64,000 nucleotides of DNA from JADJLQ01 sp044227925 (lineage in GTDB: Bacteria; Bacteroidota; Bacteroidia; Chitinophagales; Saprospiraceae). The translations under genes and the position numbers were made by a program. The notes beneath the pieces are model-generated. The model was not told the origin of the DNA. It did not search any database and worked only from the letters and a program-made list of their open reading frames with translations. This document shows positions 1-9,399 of the stretch, in pieces. The stretch covers positions 62,001-126,000 of the forward strand of contig JBGAVW010000001.1 of assembly GCA_044227925.1 (NCBI GenBank). The letters run 5' to 3'. How positions within the stretch are numbered: position 1 is the stretch's first letter; each line of letters begins with the position of its first letter.

Positions 1-1027
1 CTACATTTTCATTAGTAGGATCTGCAAATACTTCCATATAATACCAGGATCGGGCGGTAATGATTTGATTATTCGACATTTGAATCCAAGTTGCACCGGC
101 ATCATCAGATCTATACATACCCGATTTGGATTTTTCAGCCTCCACTATAGCATATATTCTATTGGGATCGGACTGGGCTATGGATAAGCCTATTTTACCC
201 ATTTCTGCAGGCAGTCCGGTTACTATTTTTTTCCAGGTTTCGCCTGCATCCGTACTTTTATAGACAGCCGATCCCGGCCCACCACTTTCGACTTTCCAAG
301 GATATCGCCTGTGTTGCCAACTGGCTGCATACAGTATCCTGGTATTGTTTTTATCCATTACCAGACTTGAGATACCGGTATTTTCATCTATATACAATGT
401 TTTTCTCCAGGTATGACCCCCATCGATTGTTTTATAAACACCTCTTTCAGTACCGGCTCCATGCAAGGGGCCTTGTGCTCCAATATACACGATATTGTGG
501 TCACGTGGGTCTATGACCACATCGGAGATATGTCGTGTTTTTTCCAGGCCAATATTTTTCCAGGTCTTACCGGCGTCAGTAGATTTATATACACCGTCGC
601 CAAATGTGGTCATTACTCCCCGTACTGCATGTTCTCCGGATCCTATGTAAACCACATTAGGATCACTGTCAGCTACAGCAATATCTCCAATAGTATTGGT
701 GGTAAAAAAACCATCCGAAATATTAAACCAATTTTGACCACCATCTTCTGTTTTCCATACCCCTCCTCCGGTGTATCCAGCATAAAATACCATTTCCTGA
801 CCTGGAACACCGCAAATAGCGTTTGCCCGTCCTCCCCGGAAAGGGCCTATATTACGCCATTTTAGACCTTCGTATAGTTTAGGATCTATGGTCATTGAAG
901 GTGCTGCAGATGATGGAATCGCAGCAGGAGTTTGCAGTGCTGATTTTTTATTTTTTGGTTGTGAATAACTAAGTGCAGGTAAAAAAAATAGTACTATCAA
1001 AAAGGCAAATTGAATCTTACATTTCAT
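1..1027 (-). CDS. Sortilin/BNR-repeat (glycosyl hydrolase-like) secreted protein, 3' part missing
   Basis: Reading the minus strand from an ATG at 1027 gives 342 open residues running off the left edge, so the C-terminal part is missing. The N-terminus (MKCKIQFAFLIVLFFLPALS) is a signal peptide, followed by a low-complexity Ala/Pro/Ser stretch. After that come repeated blocks ending in motifs such as GVWKTEDGGQNW, GVYKSTDAGKTW, GVYKTIDGGHTW and AVYKSTDAGETW, the Asp-box/BNR repeats of the sortilin (VPS10) beta-propeller class. The WRNIGPFRGGR block near residue 58 is typical of large Bacteroidota proteins of this class, often annotated as glycosyl hydrolases without a shown enzyme activity. 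It is probably exported; substrate unknown. It is transcribed divergently from the TonB receptor gene at 1202. Confidence 0.85.
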   Translation of the reverse strand, partial: MKCKIQFAFLIVLFFLPALSYSQPKNKKSALQTPAAIPSSAAPSMTIDPKLYEGLKWRNIGPFRGGRANAICGVPGQEMVFYAGYTGGGVWKTEDGGQNWFNISDGFFTTNTIGDIAVADSDPNVVYIGSGEHAVRGVMTTFGDGVYKSTDAGKTWKNIGLEKTRHISDVVIDPRDHNIVYIGAQGPLHGAGTERGVYKTIDGGHTWRKTLYIDENTGISSLVMDKNNTRILYAASWQHRRYPWKVESGGPGSAVYKSTDAGETWKKIVTGLPAEMGKIGLSIAQSDPNRIYAIVEAEKSKSGMYRSDDAGATWIQMSNNQIITARSWYYMEVFADPTNENV

Positions 1028-1148
1028 AAAAGTGAAGATAATAAAATATGGATACCTCCAGATTATCCTTATGATTTCAGCGGAAATTTAGATTGAGCCG
1101 AGCTCAATATTAACGAGCAATACCCAAGAGTTAAAATTAAATTTATTA

Positions 1149-1179
1149 TTTGAATTTAGTCTAAATAAATATAAGTTTG
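1149..1179 (+). promoter_or_regulatory. Bacteroidota-type promoter of the TonB receptor gene
   Basis: TTTG at 1149-1152 and TAAGTTTG at 1172-1179 are separated by 19 bp. This matches the Bacteroidota -33 (TTTG) and -7 (TAnnTTTG) consensus with correct spacing, and the start codon is 22 bp downstream. It is the best promoter match noted in the window. Confidence 0.65.
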
Positions 1180-1201
1180 CGACTGAATATAAAATAATAT
1201 C

Positions 1202-3436
1202 ATGTATAGATTCTTGTTTTTATTTGCTTTATTGCTTGATAATCAATATATTATATCTCAAATGGGTGACAGTAATGACATCCACCAATCGTATTTGCCA
1301 GAAATTCAAATAGTTGGGAAATCATCTATTAATGATTACAAACAGATGCCTGAGGTAGTCGGGACTAATATATATGCTGGTAGAAAAAACAGCCTGATCC
1401 TGCTTGATAATGTACTGGGCAATAAGTCTACCAATACAATGAGGCAGGTCTTAGCAAAAGTGCCAGGTATACATATATGGGAAAGTGACGGCAGTGGTAT
1501 TCAGATTGGAATCGCATCAAGAGGTTTGAGTCCAAATCGTTCTTGGGAATTTAATGTAAGACAAAATGGCTATGATATTGCTGCAGATCCTTACGGATAC
1601 CCCGAAGCTTATTATAACCCTCCCATGCAAGCAGTGCAACGCTTGGAAATAGTCCGTGGTCAGGCATCATTGCAATATGGTCCACAAATAGGGGGCATGA
1701 TAAACTATATAATGAAAGACGGAAGCCACCTTACCAAACGATTTAATTTTGAATCAGAACAGACTCTGGGATCATTTGGATTGATAAATACGTTTATTGC
1801 AATTGGTGGACATTCTAAAAAAATCAATTATTATGCTTGTTATGATCGGCGACAGTCCGATGGGTATAGAGAAAATAGTGAATACAATACCGATACCTAT
1901 CTGGGAACAATAACATATAAACTATCCGATAAATCGACCATTACGGCAGAGATAACTAAATGGCAAATGCTCAGTCAACAACCGGGAGGACTTACTGATC
2001 ATTTAGTGTATTCCGATCCTAAAAAATCATTTCGCGCACGCAATTGGTTTCATCTCGATTGGTTACTTAGTGCTTTGACTTTTTCTCACTCGTGGGGAGA
2101 AAAAAATAAATTGGTGGTAAAATCTTTTGTCATGAATGCAGAACGAAGCAGCATTGGCTTCAATCCTTCTAGCGGGATTTTGGTAAAGGATACCTTAAAC
2201 AAGAATACAAATTCATTTAATCCCCGTACTCTGGATCAGGATTATTATAACAATATGGGTATTGAAGCCAGGCTATTGCACGATAGAAAAATACTTGGTA
2301 AAGAAAATACCTGGAGCTCGGGTATTCGATGGTATCAAGGTAATACTGACCGATACAGAGGAGGCAGAGAATCAGGTGCTCAAAGCCAATATACCACCCT
2401 GCGAGATGAGACTATGCCATGGAATGGAATAATTGAATACCGTACTACCAATCTGGCGGCATTTACAGAGCAAGTAATCAAATGGAATAAAAGACTGCTT
2501 ATCATTCCGGGTGTGCGATATGAATATATACTTGGTACAGCAGCTGGTACTAATGGAATTAAAGACAATCAGCCTATAGCATTGGTACCAAGATCAAAAT
2601 CAAGGGCATTTTTAATTGCCGGTATCGCTGCGGAATATCATCTGGGAAATATAGAATTATACGGCAATCTGAATCAATCCTTTCGTCCTGTGCAGTTTGC
2701 TGATCTGACTACCCCTCCCACTTCGGACGAACTCGATCCAAACCTTAAGGATAGTAAAGCAATCAACATAGACCTGGGCATAAGAGGCTTTGTTACTTCA
2801 GGACTCAGAGTGGATATAGGTATGTATAATTTACAATATAATAATCGAATAGGTACACTGAAACGAGAACGATTGGATGGCAGCTTTTACAATCTCCGCA
2901 CTAATATCGGCTCAAGTAAATCAAAAGGGATGGAAATGTTAATTGAATGGAATATAGATCAGTCATCAGATGAGAAATTGTGCACGGGACTAATACCATT
3001 CCTATCTTATAGCTATAATGATGCAAGATTTAATTCATTACGTGTAGTAAGTCAAACAGGAAATCAAATAGCTGAGGGCACAATCAATGGAAATAGAGTT
3101 GAAAATGCACCGAAACATATTTTACGAACTGGCGTAGAGTGGAGAAAAAGTAAATGGAGGCTTATAGTGAACTATGCCTATACTTCTGCCATGTATACCG
3201 ATGCAAATAATACGATTCTTCCTTCTGCCAATGCCCAAAACGGCTTGATTCCTGCTTATTCTATAGCTGATCTTTCAGGTCAATACGTAATTTCACATGC
3301 TATTGCTATAAAGGGAGGCATTAATAATGTCGTGAATACACATTATTTTACACGTAGGTCGGGTGGATATCCGGGTCCGGGAGCTTTACCTGCTGATGGC
3401 CGGTCTGCCTGGATGTCTGTAAGTGTCAGACTTTAA
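1202..3436 (+). CDS. TonB-dependent outer-membrane receptor, FecA-like
   Basis: A 744-residue protein with a signal peptide (cleavage probably near ISQ at residue 20), a plug domain at roughly 50-180 and a long beta-barrel to the C-terminus. The plug contains LAKVPGIHIWESDGSG and VQRLEIVRGQASLQYGPQIGG, the classic plug motifs. The C-terminal repeats and the ending YPGPGALPADGRSAWMSVSV resemble ferric-dicitrate (FecA) type receptors. It lacks the N-terminal carboxypeptidase-like domain of SusC proteins and no SusD is adjacent, so it is more likely a metal-chelate receptor than a glycan transporter. It would use TonB-ExbBD energy at the outer membrane. Its own -33/-7 promoter lies at 1149-1179. 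The substrate is inferred only from family resemblance. Confidence 0.88.
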   Translation: MYRFLFLFALLLDNQYIISQMGDSNDIHQSYLPEIQIVGKSSINDYKQMPEVVGTNIYAGRKNSLILLDNVLGNKSTNTMRQVLAKVPGIHIWESDGSGIQIGIASRGLSPNRSWEFNVRQNGYDIAADPYGYPEAYYNPPMQAVQRLEIVRGQASLQYGPQIGGMINYIMKDGSHLTKRFNFESEQTLGSFGLINTFIAIGGHSKKINYYACYDRRQSDGYRENSEYNTDTYLGTITYKLSDKSTITAEITKWQMLSQQPGGLTDHLVYSDPKKSFRARNWFHLDWLLSALTFSHSWGEKNKLVVKSFVMNAERSSIGFNPSSGILVKDTLNKNTNSFNPRTLDQDYYNNMGIEARLLHDRKILGKENTWSSGIRWYQGNTDRYRGGRESGAQSQYTTLRDETMPWNGIIEYRTTNLAAFTEQVIKWNKRLLIIPGVRYEYILGTAAGTNGIKDNQPIALVPRSKSRAFLIAGIAAEYHLGNIELYGNLNQSFRPVQFADLTTPPTSDELDPNLKDSKAINIDLGIRGFVTSGLRVDIGMYNLQYNNRIGTLKRERLDGSFYNLRTNIGSSKSKGMEMLIEWNIDQSSDEKLCTGLIPFLSYSYNDARFNSLRVVSQTGNQIAEGTINGNRVENAPKHILRTGVEWRKSKWRLIVNYAYTSAMYTDANNTILPSANAQNGLIPAYSIADLSGQYVISHAIAIKGGINNVVNTHYFTRRSGGYPGPGALPADGRSAWMSVSVRL

Positions 3437-3486
3437 ATTATTATGCATTAATTTTTTTTTATTTCTAAGCGGTACAGATAATCGCT

Positions 3487-3494
3487 TAGATTTG
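3487..3494 (+). promoter_or_regulatory. Putative -7 element upstream of the GH13 gene
   Basis: TAGATTTG matches TAnnTTTG and lies 24 bp before the ATG at 3519. No clear -33 TTTG is present at the expected distance. A chance match is possible in AT-rich DNA. Confidence 0.4.
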
Positions 3495-3518
3495 CCGATA
3501 TAAGTTAAATCATTTAGT

Positions 3519-6365
3519 ATGAAATTCTATTTGAGCTATATTGCATTAGTAATTTCTATTTCAATTCACGCCCAATTGCTTACATGGTCACCGGCTTTTC
3601 CAAAAGACCAGGATGTTATTAAGATCACAGTAGATGCCACCCGCGGGAATAAAGGGTTATTAGATTATAAAGAGAATGTGTATGTCCATATTGGACTCAT
3701 TACTTCCGCAAGCAGAAACGCGACGGATTGGAAGTATGCTCCTTTTACGTGGGGAGGTACTGCCACTGCATCACAAGCTGTAGCATTAGGAAATAACAAA
3801 TGGCAGTTTACGATAAATAATATTCGAAGGTTTTTTAATGTACCTTCTAATGAGTCAATTAAAAATATTGCCATTTTATTCAGGGCAGGTGGCTGCTCTA
3901 ATTGTGCTGCACAACGCAATGCAGATGGATCGGACATGTATATACCTGTATATGATGAAGGTCTGTACGTAAAATTTGAAAAACCCGGGTTTCAGCCTTT
4001 TATCATACCTGCACCAGACCCCTTGAAAGTCATTGTAGGTGATTTTATAGATGTGAAAATGGTGAGTAGTAAATTATCCAGTATGGAACTTCAGGTAAAT
4101 GGCCAAAGCGTTTTTTCTGAAATCAATACGGACAGCATTTCAGGCAGATTCAATTTTTCATTACCGGGCAATTATACCATTACCGGTACTGCCAACACAG
4201 GGAACCAGGTTGCCAGAGATTCTTTTTCTTTTATTGTAAGTGGGTCGATCGTATTTAAACCGTTGCCTGAAGGTATAAAACCAGGGATTAATAGGGAAGC
4301 TGGTGATACATCCATCGTATTAGCACTGGTAGCACCAAATAAAACCAGGGTCTCAGTTATCGGTGATTTTCCCGGGAGTGACTGGAAGGATAATACTCAA
4401 TACCAAATGAACCTGGCTCCGGATAACCGTACCTGGTGGATCAGAATTACAGGATTAAATCCTACCATTGAATATGGCTTCCAATACCTGGTAGATGGCA
4501 CATTGAGAGTGACCGATCCTTATGTAGAAAAAATACTTGACCCGGTAAACGATGCCTTTATTTCACCGGCCACCTATCCCAATCTAAAGGCATATCCAAC
4601 AGGAAAAACTTCCGGAATAGTCGGTGTAATAAAGCCCAGGTCAGATTACAAATGGAAAAACAAATTTTCAAGACCTGACCCATCCCAATTGGTAATCTAT
4701 GAAGTGCTCCTCAGAGATTTTTTAGAAAATCATGATTTCAATACATTGACCGATACTCTGAGTTATCTGCAAAGACTGGGTATAAACGCTATCGAGTTGA
4801 TGCCGGTGTCTGAATTTGAAGGCAATCTTTCATGGGGCTATAATCCCAATTTCTTTTTTGCACTGGACAAGTATTATGGTAATGAAAATAGTTTTAAACG
4901 ATTTATAGATTCTTGTCACGGTAAAGGTATTGCGGTAATTATGGATATAGTGCTCAATCATGCTACCGGTACGTGTCCATTGGCTGCTCTTTATTGGGAT
5001 GGTATAAATCAGCGACCGTCAGCCGACAATCCATGGTTTAATGTAACTGCCCGACACCCTTTTAATGTATTTAATGATTTTAATCATGAGAGCAAAGACA
5101 CCCGTTATTTTACTACTCGCGTGATAGAATATTGGCTCAAAGAATACAATATAGATGGATACCGATTTGATCTTTCGAAAGGGTTTACTCAAAAGAATAA
5201 TCCCAATGATGTGAATGCATTTGGTGCTTACGATGCAAGTCGTATCGCCATTTGGAAAGAATATCATGATAGTCTTCAACTATATTCCAGGGGAGCGTAT
5301 ACTATACTTGAGCATTTTGCAGATAATAGTGAAGAAAAGGTATTGTCTGATTACGGTATGTTGCTGTGGGGCAATAGCAATTATAATTATAACGAAGGCA
5401 CGATGGGCTATGTAAATTCTTCAGATGTGTCCTGGTCCCTTTCACAGGAAAGAAATTGGTCTAAATCATTATTGATATCCTATATGGAGAGCCATGATGA
5501 GGAAAGGTTGATGTATAAAAATGGGCAATTTGGAAATATCCAGGGCATATACAATACCAGGGATAAAAACACCGCATTGGAAAGAATGAAATTGGCAGCT
5601 ACTCTTTTCCTGATGACTCCGGGGCCCCGATTGATTTGGCAATTTGGTGAATTGGGTTTTGATTATTCCATTAATAGATGTATTAATGGCACTGTGAACA
5701 ATAATTGCAGATTGGATAATAAGCCTATCGTTTGGGACTATGTAAAGGATGCTTCCCGCAAATCAGTTTACGATTGGTACAGCAGATTACTCAAACTTAG
5801 AAGTACTTTGCAATGGAAAAATGCTTCCCGAGTTATCTCCTATAATCTTATCGGGGCTTATAAATGGGTCGGATTTAATGCAAACGAGGACCTCAACCTG
5901 GTAGCCTTTGGCAATTTTGATGTAAAACCCATTACCGTGACACTCCAATTTCCAAAAGCAGGTACATGGATAGATTTGATGACAGGTAAATCAATTACAA
6001 TCAATACACCTGTAATCACCAATTCCATACTACAGCCTGGCGAATACCATGTGTATACAGATAAGTCTGCTGAAATAATTACTTCTGACAAAGACATAAA
6101 TACCCCATTGGCCTATAATGCTGAAATTTTTCCTAATCCAAGTAAGGGCAATTCTACACTATTGATCTCAGTAAACAAATTGGACGAAATTGGAATTGAG
6201 GTAACTGGATTGAATGGGCAATCTGTTTTATATATACCTCAGCAAAAATACACTGTCGGTAAATATTTAGTAGAGTTACCCACGTTAAATGAAAGCGGTA
6301 CCTACATAATAAAAGTGAAGGGTACCTCAGGGATAAAAAATCTGAAATGGGTAGTAGTAAGGTAA
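3519..6365 (+). CDS. Secreted GH13 alpha-amylase-family enzyme with T9SS sorting domain
   Basis: 948 residues: signal peptide (1 to about 19), an N-terminal beta-sandwich like those found before Bacteroidota amylases (about 20-170), a second beta domain, a CBM48/isoamylase-N-like domain (about 275-370), a GH13 barrel (about 385-740), an all-beta domain C and a T9SS type A sorting domain (about 866-948, starting IFPNPSKGN). GH13 regions are intact: region I DIVLNHATG (D476, H481), region II DGYRFDLSKG with nucleophile D551, region III LEH with acid/base E598, region IV HDEE with H659-D660. It should cleave or rearrange alpha-1,4/1,6-glucans after export through T9SS. It is not in a susCD locus, so its regulation and exact specificity (amylase, pullulanase or branching-type) are open. 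Confidence 0.9.
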   Translation: MKFYLSYIALVISISIHAQLLTWSPAFPKDQDVIKITVDATRGNKGLLDYKENVYVHIGLITSASRNATDWKYAPFTWGGTATASQAVALGNNKWQFTINNIRRFFNVPSNESIKNIAILFRAGGCSNCAAQRNADGSDMYIPVYDEGLYVKFEKPGFQPFIIPAPDPLKVIVGDFIDVKMVSSKLSSMELQVNGQSVFSEINTDSISGRFNFSLPGNYTITGTANTGNQVARDSFSFIVSGSIVFKPLPEGIKPGINREAGDTSIVLALVAPNKTRVSVIGDFPGSDWKDNTQYQMNLAPDNRTWWIRITGLNPTIEYGFQYLVDGTLRVTDPYVEKILDPVNDAFISPATYPNLKAYPTGKTSGIVGVIKPRSDYKWKNKFSRPDPSQLVIYEVLLRDFLENHDFNTLTDTLSYLQRLGINAIELMPVSEFEGNLSWGYNPNFFFALDKYYGNENSFKRFIDSCHGKGIAVIMDIVLNHATGTCPLAALYWDGINQRPSADNPWFNVTARHPFNVFNDFNHESKDTRYFTTRVIEYWLKEYNIDGYRFDLSKGFTQKNNPNDVNAFGAYDASRIAIWKEYHDSLQLYSRGAYTILEHFADNSEEKVLSDYGMLLWGNSNYNYNEGTMGYVNSSDVSWSLSQERNWSKSLLISYMESHDEERLMYKNGQFGNIQGIYNTRDKNTALERMKLAATLFLMTPGPRLIWQFGELGFDYSINRCINGTVNNNCRLDNKPIVWDYVKDASRKSVYDWYSRLLKLRSTLQWKNASRVISYNLIGAYKWVGFNANEDLNLVAFGNFDVKPITVTLQFPKAGTWIDLMTGKSITINTPVITNSILQPGEYHVYTDKSAEIITSDKDINTPLAYNAEIFPNPSKGNSTLLISVNKLDEIGIEVTGLNGQSVLYIPQQKYTVGKYLVELPTLNESGTYIIKVKGTSGIKNLKWVVVR

Positions 6366-6387
6366 ATGAAGCCCTTTTCTTTGAGTA

Positions 6388-6633
6388 TTAACTCTTTCTT
6401 CGTTCGTAGATCTTATCAATTGCTTTCGATAAAGCCCAATCTTTTTCGGTTACTTTGTTTCCTGCACTGTGGGTCGACAATTTTATAATTACTCTATTCC
6501 ATATATTGGTCCACTCAGGATGATGGTCCATTTTTTCGCAGGCAAATGCTACTTCCATCATAAAAGACATAGCTTCGGTAAAATCAATAAATTGGAAACT
6601 GGCTTCAAGGTGATCTTTTTTCTCAATCCACAT
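6388..6633 (-). CDS. Pterin-4a-carbinolamine dehydratase (PCD)
   Basis: An 81-residue protein, slightly shorter than the usual 95-110. It holds the family signature CEKMDHHPEWTNIWNRV with H37-H38-P39, H55 in THSAG and D65 in EKDW, the residues used to dehydrate 4a-hydroxytetrahydropterin. A stop codon (TAA) lies a few codons upstream of the ATG, so no longer start exists in frame. PCD recycles the pterin cofactor of aromatic amino-acid hydroxylases; no hydroxylase is present here. It is convergent with the GH13 gene, with 22 bp between the stops. Confidence 0.92.
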   Translation of the reverse strand: MWIEKKDHLEASFQFIDFTEAMSFMMEVAFACEKMDHHPEWTNIWNRVIIKLSTHSAGNKVTEKDWALSKAIDKIYERRKS

Positions 6634-6781
6634 AAGTAATTTTATTTAATAATTTGATGAAATTAAGCGAATTATTCGAAACAGGCATTAATCCGGAGTT
6701 CACTTTATAATTATTGAAGGAAAGTTGAGTAAACAACAATCTTTTCAAATTACCTTAACTTGCAAATAGAAAAACAAATAT

Positions 6782-7846
6782 ATGGAAAGGCTTATTCCAC
6801 TCCTTATCATACTTTATGTACCATCTATTTTCATTGCGCAGTCTGTCTTTCTTGAAGAAATATCCTGGACTGTAGCCAGAGAAAAATTGAATGCTGAATC
6901 TACAGTAGTTATTCCTCTCGGGGCAGGAGCTAAAGAACATGGCCCACACCTACCACTTTCTACGGATAAAATACAGGCGGATGGCTTGGCCCGAATAGTG
7001 GCAAAAAAAGTCAATGCTGTCTTTACGCCTACCCTAAGTTATGGCTACTATCCTGCTTTTATCAAATATCCCGGATCGACTACAACTTATTGGCATACCA
7101 GCAGGGATATGATAGTTGAGATTGTTAAGACCCTTGCGGGATTTGGCCCCAGGCGATTCTACATCATTAATATTGGAGTGAGCACTACACCTACCTTGTC
7201 AGCAGCAGCGGCTATATTAAAAGACCAAGGTATCCTTTTGTATTTCAGCGATTATCGTAGAGCGAATTTTTCAAAAGTGGATGAAACCTATAGAAAAAGA
7301 GCCTATGGCGGACATGCTGATGATGGTGAAACTTCCAATATATTGTATTTAAGACCAGATCTGGTACATATGTCCCTGGCTGTAAATGATAGCTCGGCAA
7401 AAAATATTCCCGGTCCGATGTCACCGGTGAAATTGGATGGGGGTACATTCAATCCAAGTGGAATAAATGGATATGCAACTCTTGCAGATAAAAAGACCGG
7501 CAAAAAATATTTGGACGCATTTGCCAATACAATTGCATCAGAAATAAAGGAGGTACAAATGGCAGTGTTGCCTGTACAGAATATTCAACCCTTAAATGAA
7601 TATGTTGGAAAATACATGACCATGGAAGGGAGGAAACTTAGTATTGGCTATGAAAACGGGGCTCTGTATTACGAATGGAACGGAATAGAAAAAAGGAATT
7701 TTTTTCCATTGTCCAGGTTAGCAGATGATTATTTTACTTCATTGCCATTCAATGTGCTTTTTGTCAGAAATGACGCCAGTCAAATAACCAAGGCCTGGTG
7801 TCAAATGAGCGGGGATGTTTTTTGGGTGTATAAAATTAGAGAATAG
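6782..7846 (+). CDS. Exported creatininase-family protein with altered motifs and extra C-terminal domain
   Basis: 354 residues with a signal peptide (to about residue 20). The creatininase (creatinine amidohydrolase) fold is recognised from PLGAGAKEHGPHLPLSTD near residue 46, a GSTT block and GGHADDGETS near residue 178, which matches the usual GHAGxGETS metal site. Two differences stand out. The first motif has KEHG where most members have EQHG, moving the acidic residue next to the histidine. The usual NGHGGN motif reads NIGVST. About 90 residues after position 265 form an additional beta-rich domain. The next gene (cupin) starts 3 bp after the stop, so the two are probably one transcript. 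Amidohydrolase activity is a family inference and may be altered. Confidence 0.8.
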   Translation: MERLIPLLIILYVPSIFIAQSVFLEEISWTVAREKLNAESTVVIPLGAGAKEHGPHLPLSTDKIQADGLARIVAKKVNAVFTPTLSYGYYPAFIKYPGSTTTYWHTSRDMIVEIVKTLAGFGPRRFYIINIGVSTTPTLSAAAAILKDQGILLYFSDYRRANFSKVDETYRKRAYGGHADDGETSNILYLRPDLVHMSLAVNDSSAKNIPGPMSPVKLDGGTFNPSGINGYATLADKKTGKKYLDAFANTIASEIKEVQMAVLPVQNIQPLNEYVGKYMTMEGRKLSIGYENGALYYEWNGIEKRNFFPLSRLADDYFTSLPFNVLFVRNDASQITKAWCQMSGDVFWVYKIRE

Positions 7847-7849
7847 TAC

Positions 7850-8164
7850 ATGCATATTTCATTAGATAAAGCAATGGAGAGCCTGGGCTTGTCTTCCAGG
7901 CCATTCGCAGAATTATTTTCACATGGTACGCTTTCAATAGAGATCTATAAACCGGATACCGTGGATTTTCAACAACCACACGATAGAGATGAAGTTTATA
8001 TTATTGTATCAGGTACTGGGAAGTTTTCGAATGGGGGAACTATCATCGATTTTAAGGCACATGACTTTCTATTTGTACCTGCCGGTGCACCACATAGGTT
8101 TTTTGATTTCACTCCGGATTTTGTAACCTGGGTAGTATTTTATGGTCCTCCGGGAGGGGAATAA
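7850..8164 (+). CDS. Small cupin-domain protein
   Basis: 104 residues forming a single cupin barrel. Motif 1 is PHDRDEVYIIVSGTG (usual form G-x5-H-x-H-x3,4-E-x6-G), with the first histidine retained and an Asp where the second often lies. Motif 2 is PAGAPHRFFDF with its histidine. It is likely a metal-binding cytoplasmic cupin with no signal peptide. The ATG lies 3 bp after the stop of the creatininase-like gene, which points to translational coupling. The ligand or reaction cannot be told from sequence. Confidence 0.85.
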   Translation: MHISLDKAMESLGLSSRPFAELFSHGTLSIEIYKPDTVDFQQPHDRDEVYIIVSGTGKFSNGGTIIDFKAHDFLFVPAGAPHRFFDFTPDFVTWVVFYGPPGGE

Positions 8165-8212
8165 AAAATCACTCCCATTTACAAATAAACCGTATATTTC
8201 AATACAAAGACT

Positions 8213-9223
8213 TTGAAGGCACGATTATATAGACTACTTACCCCTTTTATGATACTGCAGGGTATTATTTTGATTGGTATTTCTGGTTATATGTTTTTCG
8301 AAAGGTACAGTTTTGTCGAAGCTGTATATATGACCACGCTGGCTATAACTACTGTAGGTTTTGGAGAGGTAAGACCATTATCTGAAAATGGACAGATTTT
8401 TACAGTCATTTTATTGATATTCAGTTGGTCCACATTGGCATTCGTACTGGCCAGGATCACCCAGTTTGTAGTCACAGGAGAAATAAATGAATTTTTTAAA
8501 ATCAGGAAAATTATGGGTACCATAGCAAAACAACAAAATCACGTGATAGTTTGTGGATTTGGCAGAAATGGAGAGCAGGCGGCACTTACTTTAAAGTCGC
8601 ACTCTGTTCCATTTGTCGTGATTGAAAAAGAACAAGATAAAATCGCCAAATTTATTGAAGAAAATTTTGAAATTTTATACATTGTAGGGGATGCCACGTT
8701 GGACGAAACATTGATTAAAGCATCTGTAAAAACGGCCAGGGCACTGATCACTGCTCTTCCTACAGATGCAGATAATGTATTTATAGTTCTCTCCGCACGA
8801 TCTCTCAAGCCGGAAATACAAATAATAAGTAGGGCCAGTGACGCCAATTCTTTACCCAAACTCAAAAAGGCGGGTGCGGATAATGTGATCTTACCTGATA
8901 AAATAGGCGGTACGCACATGGCCACCTTGGTATCCAAACCGGATGTAATCGAATTCATAGATTTTGTGAGTGGGGAAGAGGGTGAAACCATCAATATGGA
9001 ATCCATTTCATTTGATTCTTTGCCTGCAGAGATTAAAAACAAATCCCTCGATGAAGTGATGAATTGGAAAAGGACTGGAGTAACTTGCATTGGTATTAAA
9101 AATGCGGAAGGTAAATTTATAATCAACCCGGGTGGCACTACTTTAATCAAAGAAGGGATGAAGGTCATTGTACTTGGTGATCACCAGCAAATTCAAATCA
9201 TGAAAAAAAATCTTACAGACTAA
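8213..9223 (+). CDS. Two-TM potassium channel with TrkA-N/TrkA-C (RCK) domains
   Basis: 336 residues: TM helix about 12-30, pore helix and selectivity filter TTVGFGE (47-52), second TM about 62-85, a Rossmann TrkA-N domain beginning VIVCGFGRNGEQAA near residue 115, and a TrkA-C domain from about 255. This is the MthK-like architecture of ligand-gated K+ channels at the inner membrane, gated by nucleotide or Ca2+ binding at the RCK ring. The start used is TTG at 8213, because the first TM needs the residues ahead of the later ATG at residue 13. It is alone in its direction after the cupin, with a 48-bp gap. Confidence 0.9.
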   Translation: MKARLYRLLTPFMILQGIILIGISGYMFFERYSFVEAVYMTTLAITTVGFGEVRPLSENGQIFTVILLIFSWSTLAFVLARITQFVVTGEINEFFKIRKIMGTIAKQQNHVIVCGFGRNGEQAALTLKSHSVPFVVIEKEQDKIAKFIEENFEILYIVGDATLDETLIKASVKTARALITALPTDADNVFIVLSARSLKPEIQIISRASDANSLPKLKKAGADNVILPDKIGGTHMATLVSKPDVIEFIDFVSGEEGETINMESISFDSLPAEIKNKSLDEVMNWKRTGVTCIGIKNAEGKFIINPGGTTLIKEGMKVIVLGDHQQIQIMKKNLTD

Positions 9224-9399
9224 TGCTAAAAAATGTAAAGTTGAAATCATAAGAACAAACATTTCAAAACCCTGGCTGACGGTGTGAGTTCTGCTAAAAT
9301 GCCTTATCCTAAACCTCCCTTTGGAGGCATTGAAGTCTGATATTCAATTTTGCATAATTAGGCTAACTTTGCAGGGTTATTTAGAATCAAGCTTAAGTT

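Noticed and set aside
413..865. 150-codon plus-strand frame
   Set aside because: Opposite strand of the BNR-repeat gene, whose motifs are clear on the minus strand; the plus frame has no recognisable content.
8539..9168. 209-codon minus-strand frame inside the K+ channel gene
   Set aside because: Shadow of the TrkA-domain coding sequence; no independent motif.
9314..9327. Small hairpin CCTCC-CTTT-GGAGG
   Set aside because: A 5-bp stem without a T-run; too weak to call a terminator.
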